Source: Sinorhizobium sp. A49
Lineage (GTDB): Bacteria > Pseudomonadota > Alphaproteobacteria > Rhizobiales > Rhizobiaceae
DNA length: 64,000 nt
Reading direction: 5' to 3'
Assembly: GCF_002002725.1 (NCBI RefSeq)
Contig: NZ_MUNW01000036.1
Location: 1-64,000 of the forward strand
Below are positions 42,678-49,980 of this stretch, piece after piece. Under the pieces are notes generated by a model. That model worked only from the letters and a program-made list of their open reading frames with translations. It ran no database searches and had not been told where the DNA came from. The translations under genes and the position numbers were made by a program. The stretch's first letter is position 1. Each line of letters starts with the position of its first letter.

Positions 42678-42796
42678 AGCGCCCTCGTCACGACCTGCGT
42701 CGCAACCGCGACTAGTAGACCCGCCAAGGCAACGGCGGTTCCATATCTCGCCACCTTCATCCGGCGCCAGCGCGCGCCATCCCAATCATAGCCCAT
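42674..42796 (-). CDS. 40-residue single-span membrane protein
   Basis: A short minus-strand gene: basic N-terminal half (DGARWRRMKVARYG) and a transmembrane segment TAVALAGLLVAVATQVV. GGAG lies 7 bases before the ATG at 42796. Its stop overlaps the stop region of the convergent fibre-assembly gene. Too short for family assignment, but start, ribosome site and hydrophobicity agree. Confidence 0.45.
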   Translation of the reverse strand: MGYDWDGARWRRMKVARYGTAVALAGLLVAVATQVVTRAL

Positions 42797-42948
42797 CTGG
42801 GTGCTCCAACGGCTTCATCCTGTGGCCGATGGCCGGCGATGTATTCAAACAACGAGAAGGTAACTCGAAGCGTGGCCTGTCGTGCGCGGCGAGGCGATCA
42901 TAATCGTCCGTTCTCCTGACCAATGACCGACACTTGAAGCATTCCTGG

Positions 42949-43206
42949 TCATCGCCCGTACATGGTGTGGCCTCTGCCGAGGAGTTGGGCCGCCTCTGTT
43001 TCAAGCTCAACACAAACGGTTTCGAATTCCAAAAGCAGGCCGGGTTCTGCCGCGGCGGAACGGCGAAGTTCATCGCGCGTCCTGGCGGCCATACCGTAAG
43101 CTTCGCATAGCAACGCGAATGCCGGCCATGAGTAGTCGGCGATTTGCTCGCGATGGGCTGGAAACTTCATCTGTAACAACGCTCTGCCGAAATGCTCGCT
43201 GTCCAT
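42949..43206 (-). CDS. Small opposite-strand protein
   Basis: An 85-residue protein (MDSEHFGRALLQMKFPAHRE...) with helical segments YSWPAFALLCEAYGMAARTR and LLLEFETVCVELETEAAQLL. It lies between the fibre and lysis genes on the minus strand. A second minus-strand frame (ending 42786) is open across and beyond it and contains CTGDDQECFKCRSL, a CxxC-like cluster, but has no clear start; one of the two may be the real downstream gene. Function unknown. Confidence 0.45.
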   Translation of the reverse strand: MDSEHFGRALLQMKFPAHREQIADYSWPAFALLCEAYGMAARTRDELRRSAAAEPGLLLEFETVCVELETEAAQLLGRGHTMYGR

Positions 43207-43280
43207 TTCGGGTGTCCCCCAGTCTCCTTGATTTGTATGACTATTTCACGATTCACTAAAAAAGAGAATGGAAAGTTAAC

Positions 43281-43934
43281 ATGAACCGACGCATCAACGC
43301 GGCGGGCCTTGCGCTCGTCAAACAGTGGGAAGGCCTGAAGACGAAGGCCTATCGCGACGTGGCCGGCGTCTGGACTATCGGCTACGGCCACACCAGCGCG
43401 GCCGGCGCGCCGGAAGTGGCTCCGAGCATGATCATCACCGAGGCGCGCGCCGAGGAGATCTTGCGCGCCGATCTCGCCACATTCGAAGAGCGCGTCGAGC
43501 GCCTGGTCAAGGTGCCGCTGACCGACAACCAGTTCGCGATGCTGGTCTCCTTCGATTTCAACACCGGCGGGCTCGGCAAGTCGACACTGCTCAAAAAGCT
43601 CAACAAGGGCGATTATGACGCCGTGCCGGCCGAGCTGATGAAATGGGTCAATGCCGGCGGCAAGCGCGTGAAGGGTCTCGTCAATCGGCGCTCGGCCGAG
43701 GCTGGTCTTTGGGCCAAGGGCGAGTTTGTTTCCAGCAACACCGTGCCGGCCGCACCGAAGGCACCGGAAGTGGTGACGAAGGAAAACGTCAGCTGGGCCG
43801 CCGGCATCCTCTCAACGATTGCCTTTGCCTTCACCGGCAATGGTCCGCTGCAGTGGGCGCTGGCGGGGATCCTCGTCGTTGCCTTCGCGATTGGCGCCTT
43901 CTTCTTCCTGCGCAACCGGCTCGATCCAGCATGA
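43281..43934 (+). CDS. Endolysin (GH24 lysozyme) with C-terminal membrane anchor
   Basis: A 217-residue T4-type lysozyme. The catalytic triad spacing is kept: Glu17 in VKQWEGLK, Asp26 in YRDVAG, Thr32 in WTIGYGHT. The glycosidase domain covers residues 1-150. Residues 165-217 hold two hydrophobic segments (VSWAAGILSTIAFAFTGNGP and WALAGILVVAFAIGAFFFLR), so the enzyme is membrane-anchored at its C-terminus. No separate holin gene is visible beside it. Confidence 0.9.
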   Translation: MNRRINAAGLALVKQWEGLKTKAYRDVAGVWTIGYGHTSAAGAPEVAPSMIITEARAEEILRADLATFEERVERLVKVPLTDNQFAMLVSFDFNTGGLGKSTLLKKLNKGDYDAVPAELMKWVNAGGKRVKGLVNRRSAEAGLWAKGEFVSSNTVPAAPKAPEVVTKENVSWAAGILSTIAFAFTGNGPLQWALAGILVVAFAIGAFFFLRNRLDPA

Positions 43935-44167
43935 TCCCCTGGCAGAAGATCCTCGGCGGCGTGCTCGTGCTCGCCGCTATTACCTGGACCGTCCTCGAGC
44001 TCCGTGCGGACGGCGCCCGCTCCGTCACCAATGCAATCGAAAGGCAGAACAATGCGGCGGCACATTCCGCGGGCGATGCTCGCTCTGACTATGACACTTG
44101 CCCTGACGGGCTGTGGGATTTCGGCGCCGGCAAATGTCGACGGGTTGCGGCGGATCGTCGGCGCTGA
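43931..44167 (+). CDS. Inner-membrane spanin (Rz-like)
   Basis: A 78-residue protein starting at an ATGA overlap with the endolysin stop. The N-terminal segment WQKILGGVLVLAAITWTVLE is a membrane anchor, followed by a periplasmic part with charged residues. Position, topology and the embedded lipoprotein gene at 44052 identify it as the i-spanin that, with Rz1, fuses inner and outer membranes at lysis. Confidence 0.75.
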   Translation: MIPWQKILGGVLVLAAITWTVLELRADGARSVTNAIERQNNAAAHSAGDARSDYDTCPDGLWDFGAGKCRRVAADRRR

Positions 44168-44291
44168 TCTGGTTGGCGCGCGAGGGGCGACGCCGGCAGA
44201 TCAGCGGAAGATAGACCGGACCGTCGTCGGCCTCTGCGCCGGCGGCGTCTGGACGAAGGTTGAGTGCGAAAGGCATGGGGAAGGGCGGTAA
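44052..44291 (+). CDS. Outer-membrane spanin lipoprotein (Rz1-like), overlapping frame
   Basis: A 79-residue protein in the +1 frame relative to the i-spanin gene, overlapping it by 116 bases. The signal RRHIPRAMLALTMTLALTGC has a perfect lipobox (LTGC). The mature part is short. Overlapping reading frames with an inner-membrane protein and a lipoprotein are the hallmark of Rz/Rz1 pairs. The stop overlaps the next start as TAATG. Confidence 0.75.
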   Translation: MRRHIPRAMLALTMTLALTGCGISAPANVDGLRRIVGADLVGARGATPADQRKIDRTVVGLCAGGVWTKVECERHGEGR

Positions 44292-44665
44292 TGGCGGCTA
44301 CAGAGACGGCGGCGGCGGTTCATCGCCAGCTCGGGGAACTGGCGGCGGGGATGCGAGCCCTGCAAGACACGATGCGCCGGATAGAGGAAGGGGCCGACCG
44401 GGCCGAAGACAAGGCAGCCGAAAGCCGAGCGGCCGTGCACCGTCGCATGGACGAGCTCGTCGGTCGCGTCGGTCATCTCGAAACATCGACGGCCACGATC
44501 GTCTCCGACGTGGCCGAGATGAAGCCGGTGACCGACGACGTGAAGCGGTGGAAGCTGATGGGGATCGGCGCGCTCGGTGTCACCGGCATTGCAGCGATGG
44601 CGCTCGGCGTGAGTTTCGCCGAAGCGATACGGCGGGTCGTGTTCGTCATCGTCGGAAAGGTTTAA
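44291..44665 (+). CDS. DUF1515-like rhizobial phage protein
   Basis: A 124-residue protein starting at the ATG at 44291 (overlap TAATG). It is helical and coiled-coil-like (VHRQLGELAAGMRALQDTMR, HRRMDELVGRVGHLETS), with a C-terminal transmembrane segment LMGIGALGVTGIAAMALGVS. The pattern matches DUF1515, found in rhizobial phages after the lysis genes. It may be a holin-like or accessory lysis protein. It is the last gene of the rightward late operon. Confidence 0.7.
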   Translation: MAATETAAAVHRQLGELAAGMRALQDTMRRIEEGADRAEDKAAESRAAVHRRMDELVGRVGHLETSTATIVSDVAEMKPVTDDVKRWKLMGIGALGVTGIAAMALGVSFAEAIRRVVFVIVGKV

Positions 44666-44671
44666 AAAGAG

Positions 44672-44696
44672 ATGGCCCCTGCGGCCAAGGGGCCAT
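44672..44696 (+). terminator. Late operon terminator (bidirectional)
   Basis: ATGGCCCCT (44672-44680) pairs with AGGGGCCAT (44688-44696) around a 7-base loop, with A- and T-rich flanks. It lies between the last late gene and the convergent cargo gene ending at 44708. Confidence 0.8.
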
Positions 44697-44707
44697 ATTA
44701 ATGATCG

Positions 44708-45193
44708 TCAGTCAGCAAACGATTGCGTGCACCAGTGCCTTACGGCATCGTTCGTCAGACTGTCGTCAATCAGCGCCTTCCACGCAGCAGCGCATTCGTC
44801 GGTATCAGAAAATCGTCTCATTGCACTTTTCACGCTGATGAGGTCTAGCGTACCGTGATGCTCTGGAAGTCTATCGAAATCCATGATCTTTTTGGCGATC
44901 TCGGAAGTGTAGCCCGGAGTAAGAACTTTTCCGTAAAAGAAATTTATTGTCTCTCTCAAGGCTACAATTCTGTTTGACGAAATTATAAGGCGGCGAGCCT
45001 TCGGTTTAGAATAATCATCGCATCTCAGGAAATTCGAAATAAGCTCCAATTGATCGCCGTTATTTTTGCCATCAAGAGCGAAAGTATCGCATACAGTATT
45101 GAGGAGCATGCCTCTAAGACTTGCAGGCAAATTACACATCCAATCGATAGTGTTTTCAATCGGATTTTTGTTATCGTGCAGGAAATCATTCAT
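44708..45193 (-). CDS. Cargo protein of unknown function
   Basis: A 161-residue, predominantly helical protein (SLRGMLLNTVCDTFALDGKN, CDDYSKPKARRLIISSNRIV, SVKSAMRRFSDTDECAAAWK). No family recognised. The gene is clearly more AT-rich than the late genes. It follows the secreted Cys-rich gene with only 15 bases between, so the two form an operon on the minus strand. A cytoplasmic partner or immunity-type protein is conceivable, nothing more. Confidence 0.55.
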   Translation of the reverse strand: MNDFLHDNKNPIENTIDWMCNLPASLRGMLLNTVCDTFALDGKNNGDQLELISNFLRCDDYSKPKARRLIISSNRIVALRETINFFYGKVLTPGYTSEIAKKIMDFDRLPEHHGTLDLISVKSAMRRFSDTDECAAAWKALIDDSLTNDAVRHWCTQSFAD

Positions 45194-45208
45194 TGTTATG
45201 GCCCAACT

Positions 45209-45511
45209 CTATTGCATACACCTATTTTGCTCTATGCAAAGCCGCATACATAGAATCCCCAGCGGGGGATACTCTTCGATCTGGTTCTGGCATATCAGTT
45301 CACATTCGCTATAAATTTCGAGGCAATCGCGAACCATGGGTTGAGCATCACTCTGGCCCTTGGCGCTATATTCCACCTTCGTTACATTTCCGCACCTTGC
45401 TTGAAACGTAGTCTGATTGAAATTGGACTTGGGTAGGTAGTTTAGGGGTTGAGCCTGAGCTGAGCCAATAGCCGACCATGCTGCAACCATCGAGATTAGA
45501 AGAGCTTTCAT
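45209..45511 (-). CDS. Small secreted Cys-rich protein
   Basis: A 100-residue protein with a signal peptide (KALLISMVAAWSAIGSAQA, cut before QPLNY). The mature 80 residues hold seven Cys (ARCG, RDCL, SECE, LICQ, ILCM, RLCI, NRCM). AGGGA precedes the ATG at 45511 by six bases on the minus strand. AT-rich relative to the phage core. The Cys pattern suggests a disulfide-bonded periplasmic protein; the role is unknown. Confidence 0.6.
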   Translation of the reverse strand: MKALLISMVAAWSAIGSAQAQPLNYLPKSNFNQTTFQARCGNVTKVEYSAKGQSDAQPMVRDCLEIYSECELICQNQIEEYPPLGILCMRLCIEQNRCMQ

Positions 45512-45916
45512 TTTGTTCCCTAAGTGCAATCTATGATGGTTGAGTTACATATTTATTGAGTCAAAAAGTCAACTTTAAAAAGTATCTAGAGTTGCGATTG
45601 TTTCGATTTGCGTGTTGCAAGCCAACGACGTGAGCGGTCAGTCCTTATACGACCACCCGATCCGCTGACTTTGTTGAGTATGCTGCGGATGCCCGTTTGC
45701 GATTTTAAGCCAAAAGAGGCCGCTGTTGCTTCGTGGGAATGGGGCGATGCCGGCTAAACATAGCGCGTGCGCTGAGCCCTTTTCAGAACTTCGAGACCGG
45801 TCGCCTCCACACAGTCATAATTGAGGGAAACGCCCTCTGCGAAGTTGCCGAATTTCAACAAATTTAGGTAGGAACTGCTCTAAAACTCAGCGGTAACGCT
45901 CGTACCGGCCTCATCC
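45512..45916. other. Intergenic stretch without identified gene
   Basis: About 405 bases, AT-rich at 45530-45600. It should hold the minus-strand promoter of the secreted-protein operon at its left edge. I see no further gene, repeat or RNA. Confidence 0.4.
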
Positions 45917-46579
45917 TTAAATGGCGGGCAGCAATGGATTGCCTGTGAACTTGGAGGAGTTGATTTCTCGCGAGACGCGATGGAATTGTAGCTGGTTGTC
46001 GAGGTTGCGGCCGAGCAGTGCTTTCGCATCGGCAACGCTGGTCTCGGCCGACAGCCATTCATCATAGGCCGTTGGATCGAGAATGATCGGCTGGCGATCG
46101 TGCAACTGCTGCATCGGGGCGCCAGCGGCCATTGTCAGGATCGTGCAACTGGTGACATCCAGTGCGTCGTTGTGCGCCCACAACCCGGCGAATGAAAATG
46201 GCTGGCGATCGGGCAGGTGAATGAACCATGGATCTTTTCCGCCGTCCTCGGCTTTCGTCCATTCATAAAAGCCGTCGGCCGGGATCAGGCAGCGCTTGGA
46301 CTTGAAGGCATCGCGAAATGAGGGCTTCTTTTCCGCGTCCTCCGAGCGGGCGTTGAACAGTGCTATCTTCGGCATCTCCTTTGCCCAGAAGGGGACAAGC
46401 CACCAGCGCCCGTCCTCCAGCACCTGGTTGCCTTCCTTGTCATTGTGAACGAAGGGCACGGTCTGTGTCGGGGCGATGTTGTAGCGGGGCGGCGTATTTC
46501 GTCCGTCGTGTTTGTCGTTTAGACGGTAGAGGCGAACCAGTTCCGGCCACGTCATCATCTGGGTAAAGCGTCCGCACAT
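45917..46579 (-). CDS. SRAP/YedK family protein (SOS response-associated peptidase)
   Basis: A 220-residue protein with all SRAP landmarks: MCGRFTQ (Cys2 forms the thiazolidine link to abasic sites), APTQTVPFV, NARSED, PADGFYEW (catalytic Glu) and HDRQPIIL. YedK/HMCES proteins crosslink to abasic sites in single-stranded DNA and shield them. GGAGA lies ahead of the ATG at 46579. The frame is open further upstream, but family start is at MCGRF. Here it is prophage cargo, probably protecting phage DNA. Confidence 0.93.
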   Translation of the reverse strand: MCGRFTQMMTWPELVRLYRLNDKHDGRNTPPRYNIAPTQTVPFVHNDKEGNQVLEDGRWWLVPFWAKEMPKIALFNARSEDAEKKPSFRDAFKSKRCLIPADGFYEWTKAEDGGKDPWFIHLPDRQPFSFAGLWAHNDALDVTSCTILTMAAGAPMQQLHDRQPIILDPTAYDEWLSAETSVADAKALLGRNLDNQLQFHRVSREINSSKFTGNPLLPAI

Positions 46580-46604
46580 TTCCCGTCTCCCTATGGTGAT
46601 TGGC

Positions 46605-46901
46605 TCAGGCGTTTCGATCCATCTTGCCAAGCACCAGGCTGTTGTTGATGCGGTTTCCGCAGGCTGTGCACCGAAGAAACGGGCGTAGCGTCGCCAGCGG
46701 GGTTTCGCGGCCATACTTGTCGGCAAGCTTCCATCGGTCAAGCCAGCACCTGGCGTGGCACTTGCTGCATTGCGCCCCAAGGATATGCCACTCGGCCAGT
46801 TCGCGGATCTTCAGCTTGCCGAGTTCTTCGGCCATGTCGAATGCGGGCTTGCCGACTGTGAGGTCGATGCCGCGGCGCTGTCTCATATCGCGCTCCCTCA
46901 A
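46605..46901 (-). CDS. Zinc-ribbon-like small protein
   Basis: A 98-residue protein with two Cys pairs: LGAQCSKCHARCWLD and LRCTACGNRI, typical of a zinc ribbon. The ATG at 46901 overlaps the stop of the upstream gene (ATGA); a second ATG at 46886 is possible. No family name is known to me. Zinc ribbons of this kind in rhizobial prophages may bind DNA. Confidence 0.6.
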   Translation of the reverse strand: MRERDMRQRRGIDLTVGKPAFDMAEELGKLKIRELAEWHILGAQCSKCHARCWLDRWKLADKYGRETPLATLRPFLRCTACGNRINNSLVLGKMDRNA

Positions 46902-47311
46902 TCTTCGATCTTCCCGTCCTTCGCCACCAGCATGATGCGCGACCCGTCGCGAAGGATAATGCGGCGGTTGCGGTAGCGGGGCAGGAGGGCATGAAATGCC
47001 GCCGTGGCGGCCATGGCGCAGTTGGCGCCTGCGAGCGAGCTGGTGCGCTTGCCGTTGGCATCTGTCTCGTCGATCGCGTGGACGAACTTGTCGCCGAAGA
47101 AGTTGGGCCGGTAGATGTCGGGCATGTCCTCGACCTGGTTTTCCTTGCCGACTTCGCAGAAGAAACCGCTGTCGCCTTTGCGCAGCCAGGCGAGGATGGG
47201 TCGGCCGTCGAGCTTACCTCGCCCCTGGAAGCAGATCTGCCATTCGGCATCGAGACGCACGAGTTTCAGGTGGGCCGGATAGGGTATGGACTTGTAGATA
47301 AGGCGCGCCAA
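46898..47311 (-). CDS. Hypothetical phage protein
   Basis: A 137-residue protein with a TTG start at 47311, preceded by AGGAG at good spacing. It reads ARLIYKSIPYPAHLKLVRLD, GRPILAWLRKGDSGFFCEVG, then a TSSLAGANCAMAATAAFHAL helix and RIILRDGSRIMLVAKDGKIE. The frame is open upstream to 47563, but that part is the shadow of the 47391 gene. No family recognised. Confidence 0.6.
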   Translation of the reverse strand: MARLIYKSIPYPAHLKLVRLDAEWQICFQGRGKLDGRPILAWLRKGDSGFFCEVGKENQVEDMPDIYRPNFFGDKFVHAIDETDANGKRTSSLAGANCAMAATAAFHALLPRYRNRRIILRDGSRIMLVAKDGKIED

Positions 47312-47390
47312 GGCGATCTCCTGTGATGCTTCACAGCAGCATGCTGCTCGATTTTCAATGTGGCGGCCGCATCGCCGGGCGGATGACGCG

Positions 47391-47567
47391 TTAAGATTTC
47401 CGTGCTGGAGGCCAGACAGGGGGACGGTGCTCGTAGCAGTACCAGTTCGGCGCCGCCCTGCCGTGGGCAAAGCCGAAGCCGCCCCATTTCTTGCAGCCGG
47501 AATGCTCACAGAGATGCACGAACGGGCCGCTTTCCGGTTTCTTGATGGCGCCGACTTCGTCACTCAT
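47391..47567 (-). CDS. 58-residue Cys/His-rich protein
   Basis: A short gene: GPFVHLCEHSGCKKWGGFGF then NWYCYEHRP. The Cys-x-His-x3-Cys and Cys-x2-Glu-His arrangement looks like a small zinc finger; proteins with this pattern recur in rhizobial phages next to the genes seen here. ATG at 47567, AAGAAGG upstream. It is the leading gene of the minus-strand group 47567-45917, except for the 47891 gene. Confidence 0.65.
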   Translation of the reverse strand: MSDEVGAIKKPESGPFVHLCEHSGCKKWGGFGFAHGRAAPNWYCYEHRPPVWPPARKS

Positions 47568-47645
47568 GCTGCAGGCCTTCTTAATGCGTCTGTTCTATAA
47601 ATGTTCTCATTGAGGCGAGGAGTCAACGACCAGATTTGGGGAGGG

Positions 47646-47891
47646 CTAATGAAGCTTTTGCGCTCGGATAACGACGCCGGCGCATTCCTCGAACATGCGG
47701 CGCTCCGCATCGAGCGCGAACCAATGGTTATGAGCCAGCTCAATCAGCGCCTCGGCGACTTCCTCCCGCGACCAACCGGCCGCCGCGCCGCGATCGGCGA
47801 GAACTAGGAAATCAGCCTCCATCGCCATCTGACAATTTAGATCTCTGTCCGGATGGCGGGCTGAACATTTCGGCGCAGCTATCTTTGGCAT
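47646..47891 (-). CDS. Small hypothetical protein, helical
   Basis: An 81-residue protein (MPKIAAPKCSARHPDRDLNC...) with a helical C-terminal part WSREEVAEALIELAHNHWFA and a Cys/His-containing N-terminus. A strong GGAGG lies 7 bases before the ATG at 47891. The opposite strand is also open here but has no ribosome site. Function unknown. Confidence 0.6.
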   Translation of the reverse strand: MPKIAAPKCSARHPDRDLNCQMAMEADFLVLADRGAAAGWSREEVAEALIELAHNHWFALDAERRMFEECAGVVIRAQKLH

Positions 47892-47952
47892 AGCAAATCC
47901 TCCCTACCAGGGAGGGTAGGGCGGCTGGACACTTTTTCAAAAAGCATAATGA

Positions 47953-47982
47953 AAAAGCTGGACAGGTGAATGTCCAGCTTTT
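47953..47982 (-). terminator. Terminator of the RT-SLATT operon
   Basis: AAAAGCTGGACA (47953-47964) and TGTCCAGCTTTT (47971-47982) form a perfect 12-bp stem with a six-base loop, with A tracts on both arms so that it works in either direction. It lies 77 bases after the reverse transcriptase stop. Confidence 0.88.
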
Positions 47983-48058
47983 CGGCAAGTCATTGATTTC
48001 GGCTAATTGAGGTGGCCCGCCTCCGGCCTGCATCTTCACGTTGCGGCACGATGGGCCG

Positions 48059-49369
48059 TCAGCTTAATGGCGTTATGTCTTTTTCTAAGTCGGCAACTTC
48101 GCGCCTAATGTAATACCAGAATTTTCTCTCGATCTTTTCTTGAGTCCAGTCGCGAATATCAGAAACATCAAGTCCTTCCATGACCGAGATAAGCTCCATC
48201 TTTTTCTCTATAGTGTAATCATCGAACCTTGGTATGTACTTGGTCTCTGCAGTATTATATCGGATTTCGTGGAACGTCTTAACAAATTTCTTGGGCTTAC
48301 CAAATTGTGCTAGGCCAGTCTTCTCCCATTGCATTTTTACAAATCGATCTAATCTCTTAAGCTGGTTAATATCTTCGGTCATGGAAAAGAAGAACATCCA
48401 ACCAAATCGCTTCTCGTTCATTATGCAACCAGTGATCTTGATATTCAGCTTGAGAAGGGTTCTCTTTGGCTGATGCTTATACTTTCCAGCTGTTATCACC
48501 GACATGATGTTCTCCATCATGCGTTGATAGGAGCTTTGGCGAACTGATACTAAGTTCGGGGAGAGACGATAGCCAAGGTAATCCACGCTTTTAGACAGAG
48601 GAACCACTTTTGATTTTGTTCCGAGTGCATGGCATTCTAGACCTGCCATCTTCAATTGCTGAGAGATGTACTGGAAATTGCGCTCAGCCTCACTGGTCCG
48701 GCAGATGATCAGGATGTCGTCCACATAGCGAAAGTACTGCAATTTGGCGCGCGCCTCATTGTCAATTTTCATCATGTAGATGGATGAAAGTACATTCGAA
48801 ATACTCAGTCCCTGTGGAACCCCGATTTCGCTTCTCTCCGTTCTGTCGCCGGTGGGGGTAGTTATGGCTCGCGTAACCAAATATTGTAGCTCAGGATGCG
48901 CTGTCCGAGCGCTAATCTGCTCAACAAGGTAGGCGTGTTGCAGGCTCGGATAGAAATCCTTTACGTCGAGTTGCACGAACGAGTATTCATCGGAAAGATG
49001 CCTGATGTACTCCTTGATCTCGCCGATAAAGTGATGCGGGGCGGGGATTTTGGCATCACTAAACACACTCGATAGAACATTTGTGATGGCTCTTAAGACC
49101 AAGCGATCTCTCACGCCAGCAATCGATATTTCTCGCGGAGGCTTTCCGGCGCCTTTAAGAATAAGTCGCTGTTTGAATGGGGTGAAATTGTACTTTTTGT
49201 CCCGCACCTTCTTGATCACGAGGGCGAGTTCGGTGTCGAGCTTTTTTTCAAAAGCAGAGGGGTGGACGCCATCCTTTCCCACAGTCCCGGACTTTGAAAT
49301 TTTCTCCTCGAAGATAAGCTTAAGATTCTCTGGAGAAAACTGAATGTCGAAGGTCTCTTCGATTGTCAT
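48059..49369 (-). CDS. Antiviral-type reverse transcriptase (DRT/UG class, SLATT-associated)
   Basis: A 436-residue reverse transcriptase, not part of a group II intron. Visible RT blocks: GKDGVHP (31-37, RT0), KPPREISIAGVRDRLVLRAI (76-95, block 1), QLDVKDFYPS (133-142, metal-binding Asp135), GVPQGLSISNVLSSIY (183-198, block 4), FRYVDDILIICR (203-214; YVDD with Asp207 and Asp208), and LGYRLS (255-260, block 7). The C-terminal 170 residues are helical and basic, without maturase or endonuclease motifs. It begins directly at the stop of the SLATT gene, so the two are co-translated. In known defence systems such RTs make DNA from a linked ncRNA. It is low in GC and prophage-borne. Confidence 0.92.
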   Translation of the reverse strand: MTIEETFDIQFSPENLKLIFEEKISKSGTVGKDGVHPSAFEKKLDTELALVIKKVRDKKYNFTPFKQRLILKGAGKPPREISIAGVRDRLVLRAITNVLSSVFSDAKIPAPHHFIGEIKEYIRHLSDEYSFVQLDVKDFYPSLQHAYLVEQISARTAHPELQYLVTRAITTPTGDRTERSEIGVPQGLSISNVLSSIYMMKIDNEARAKLQYFRYVDDILIICRTSEAERNFQYISQQLKMAGLECHALGTKSKVVPLSKSVDYLGYRLSPNLVSVRQSSYQRMMENIMSVITAGKYKHQPKRTLLKLNIKITGCIMNEKRFGWMFFFSMTEDINQLKRLDRFVKMQWEKTGLAQFGKPKKFVKTFHEIRYNTAETKYIPRFDDYTIEKKMELISVMEGLDVSDIRDWTQEKIERKFWYYIRREVADLEKDITPLS

Positions 49370-49966
49370 CTAAGGTGCCTGGATTGGGGCGGGGTTGTCG
49401 ATGCAAAAAAGTGGGAAGGCCAAAAATATAATCGGAATCGAGAATAAAGCTATGACCAGTCCGTAATAACAAGTGAAGCGAACCAAAAAAGATAAAAGAA
49501 TTGAGGGGGTGCATTTTATCTTTTGATCGCCATTTTTAAGGTCTTTCCATTCGAGTATCGTATGATTAACGATGAAGTCGTAGTAGTCTTCTCTCTTATG
49601 GTTTGGGAAGTCCATCATCATCTGGCGGAATAATGTGGTTTTTTCTGCAGCTGAGAGTTCATCTTGATCATGAAGCGTCTGAAGCTTCAGGTAACACTCG
49701 CGAAATATAGTCGCACTCGTCTCGAATCGAAATCCGCCCGCAACTAGGGACGCTACGAGTACGACGACCGACGCGGAAAGGTTTATTTGCTCCAAGAATG
49801 GATAGGGTGTAATATAAAAAGAAGAAAATATCGATAAAATTATAGTGAAAAGCGAATAATAGGTAACTGCAAGAAAACTAACATTTTGGTTTCTTCTGTA
49901 TTTTCTCTCTGCAATCATCCGCACACGCGAATTGATCCATATGGTATCTTTAATATGCTCTGCCAT
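49370..49966 (-). CDS. SLATT-type membrane effector protein
   Basis: A 198-residue protein of the SLATT (SMODS/SLOG-associating two-TM) type. The N-terminal helix has INSRVRMIAERKYRRNQNVS, followed by two close transmembrane segments (VTYYSLFTIILSIFSSFYI and LSASVVVLVASLVAGGF), then ATIFRECYLKLQTLHDQDEL, a cytoplasmic helical region, and a third hydrophobic stretch near the C-terminus (YYGLVIALFSIPIIFLAFPL). SLATT proteins are thought to form pores that kill or arrest infected cells when their partner senses a phage. The stop is immediately followed by the RT start. Confidence 0.8.
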   Translation of the reverse strand: MAEHIKDTIWINSRVRMIAERKYRRNQNVSFLAVTYYSLFTIILSIFSSFYITPYPFLEQINLSASVVVLVASLVAGGFRFETSATIFRECYLKLQTLHDQDELSAAEKTTLFRQMMMDFPNHKREDYYDFIVNHTILEWKDLKNGDQKIKCTPSILLSFLVRFTCYYGLVIALFSIPIIFLAFPLFCIDNPAPIQAP

Positions 49967-49980
49967 GAAAGCCTCTAGAA

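Noticed and set aside
48059-49369. Reading the RT as a group II intron maturase or a diversity-generating retroelement RT
   Set aside because: No maturase X or HNH domain follows, no intron RNA domain V was seen, and no template/variable repeat pair was found near the fibre genes; the SLATT partner fits a defence RT better.
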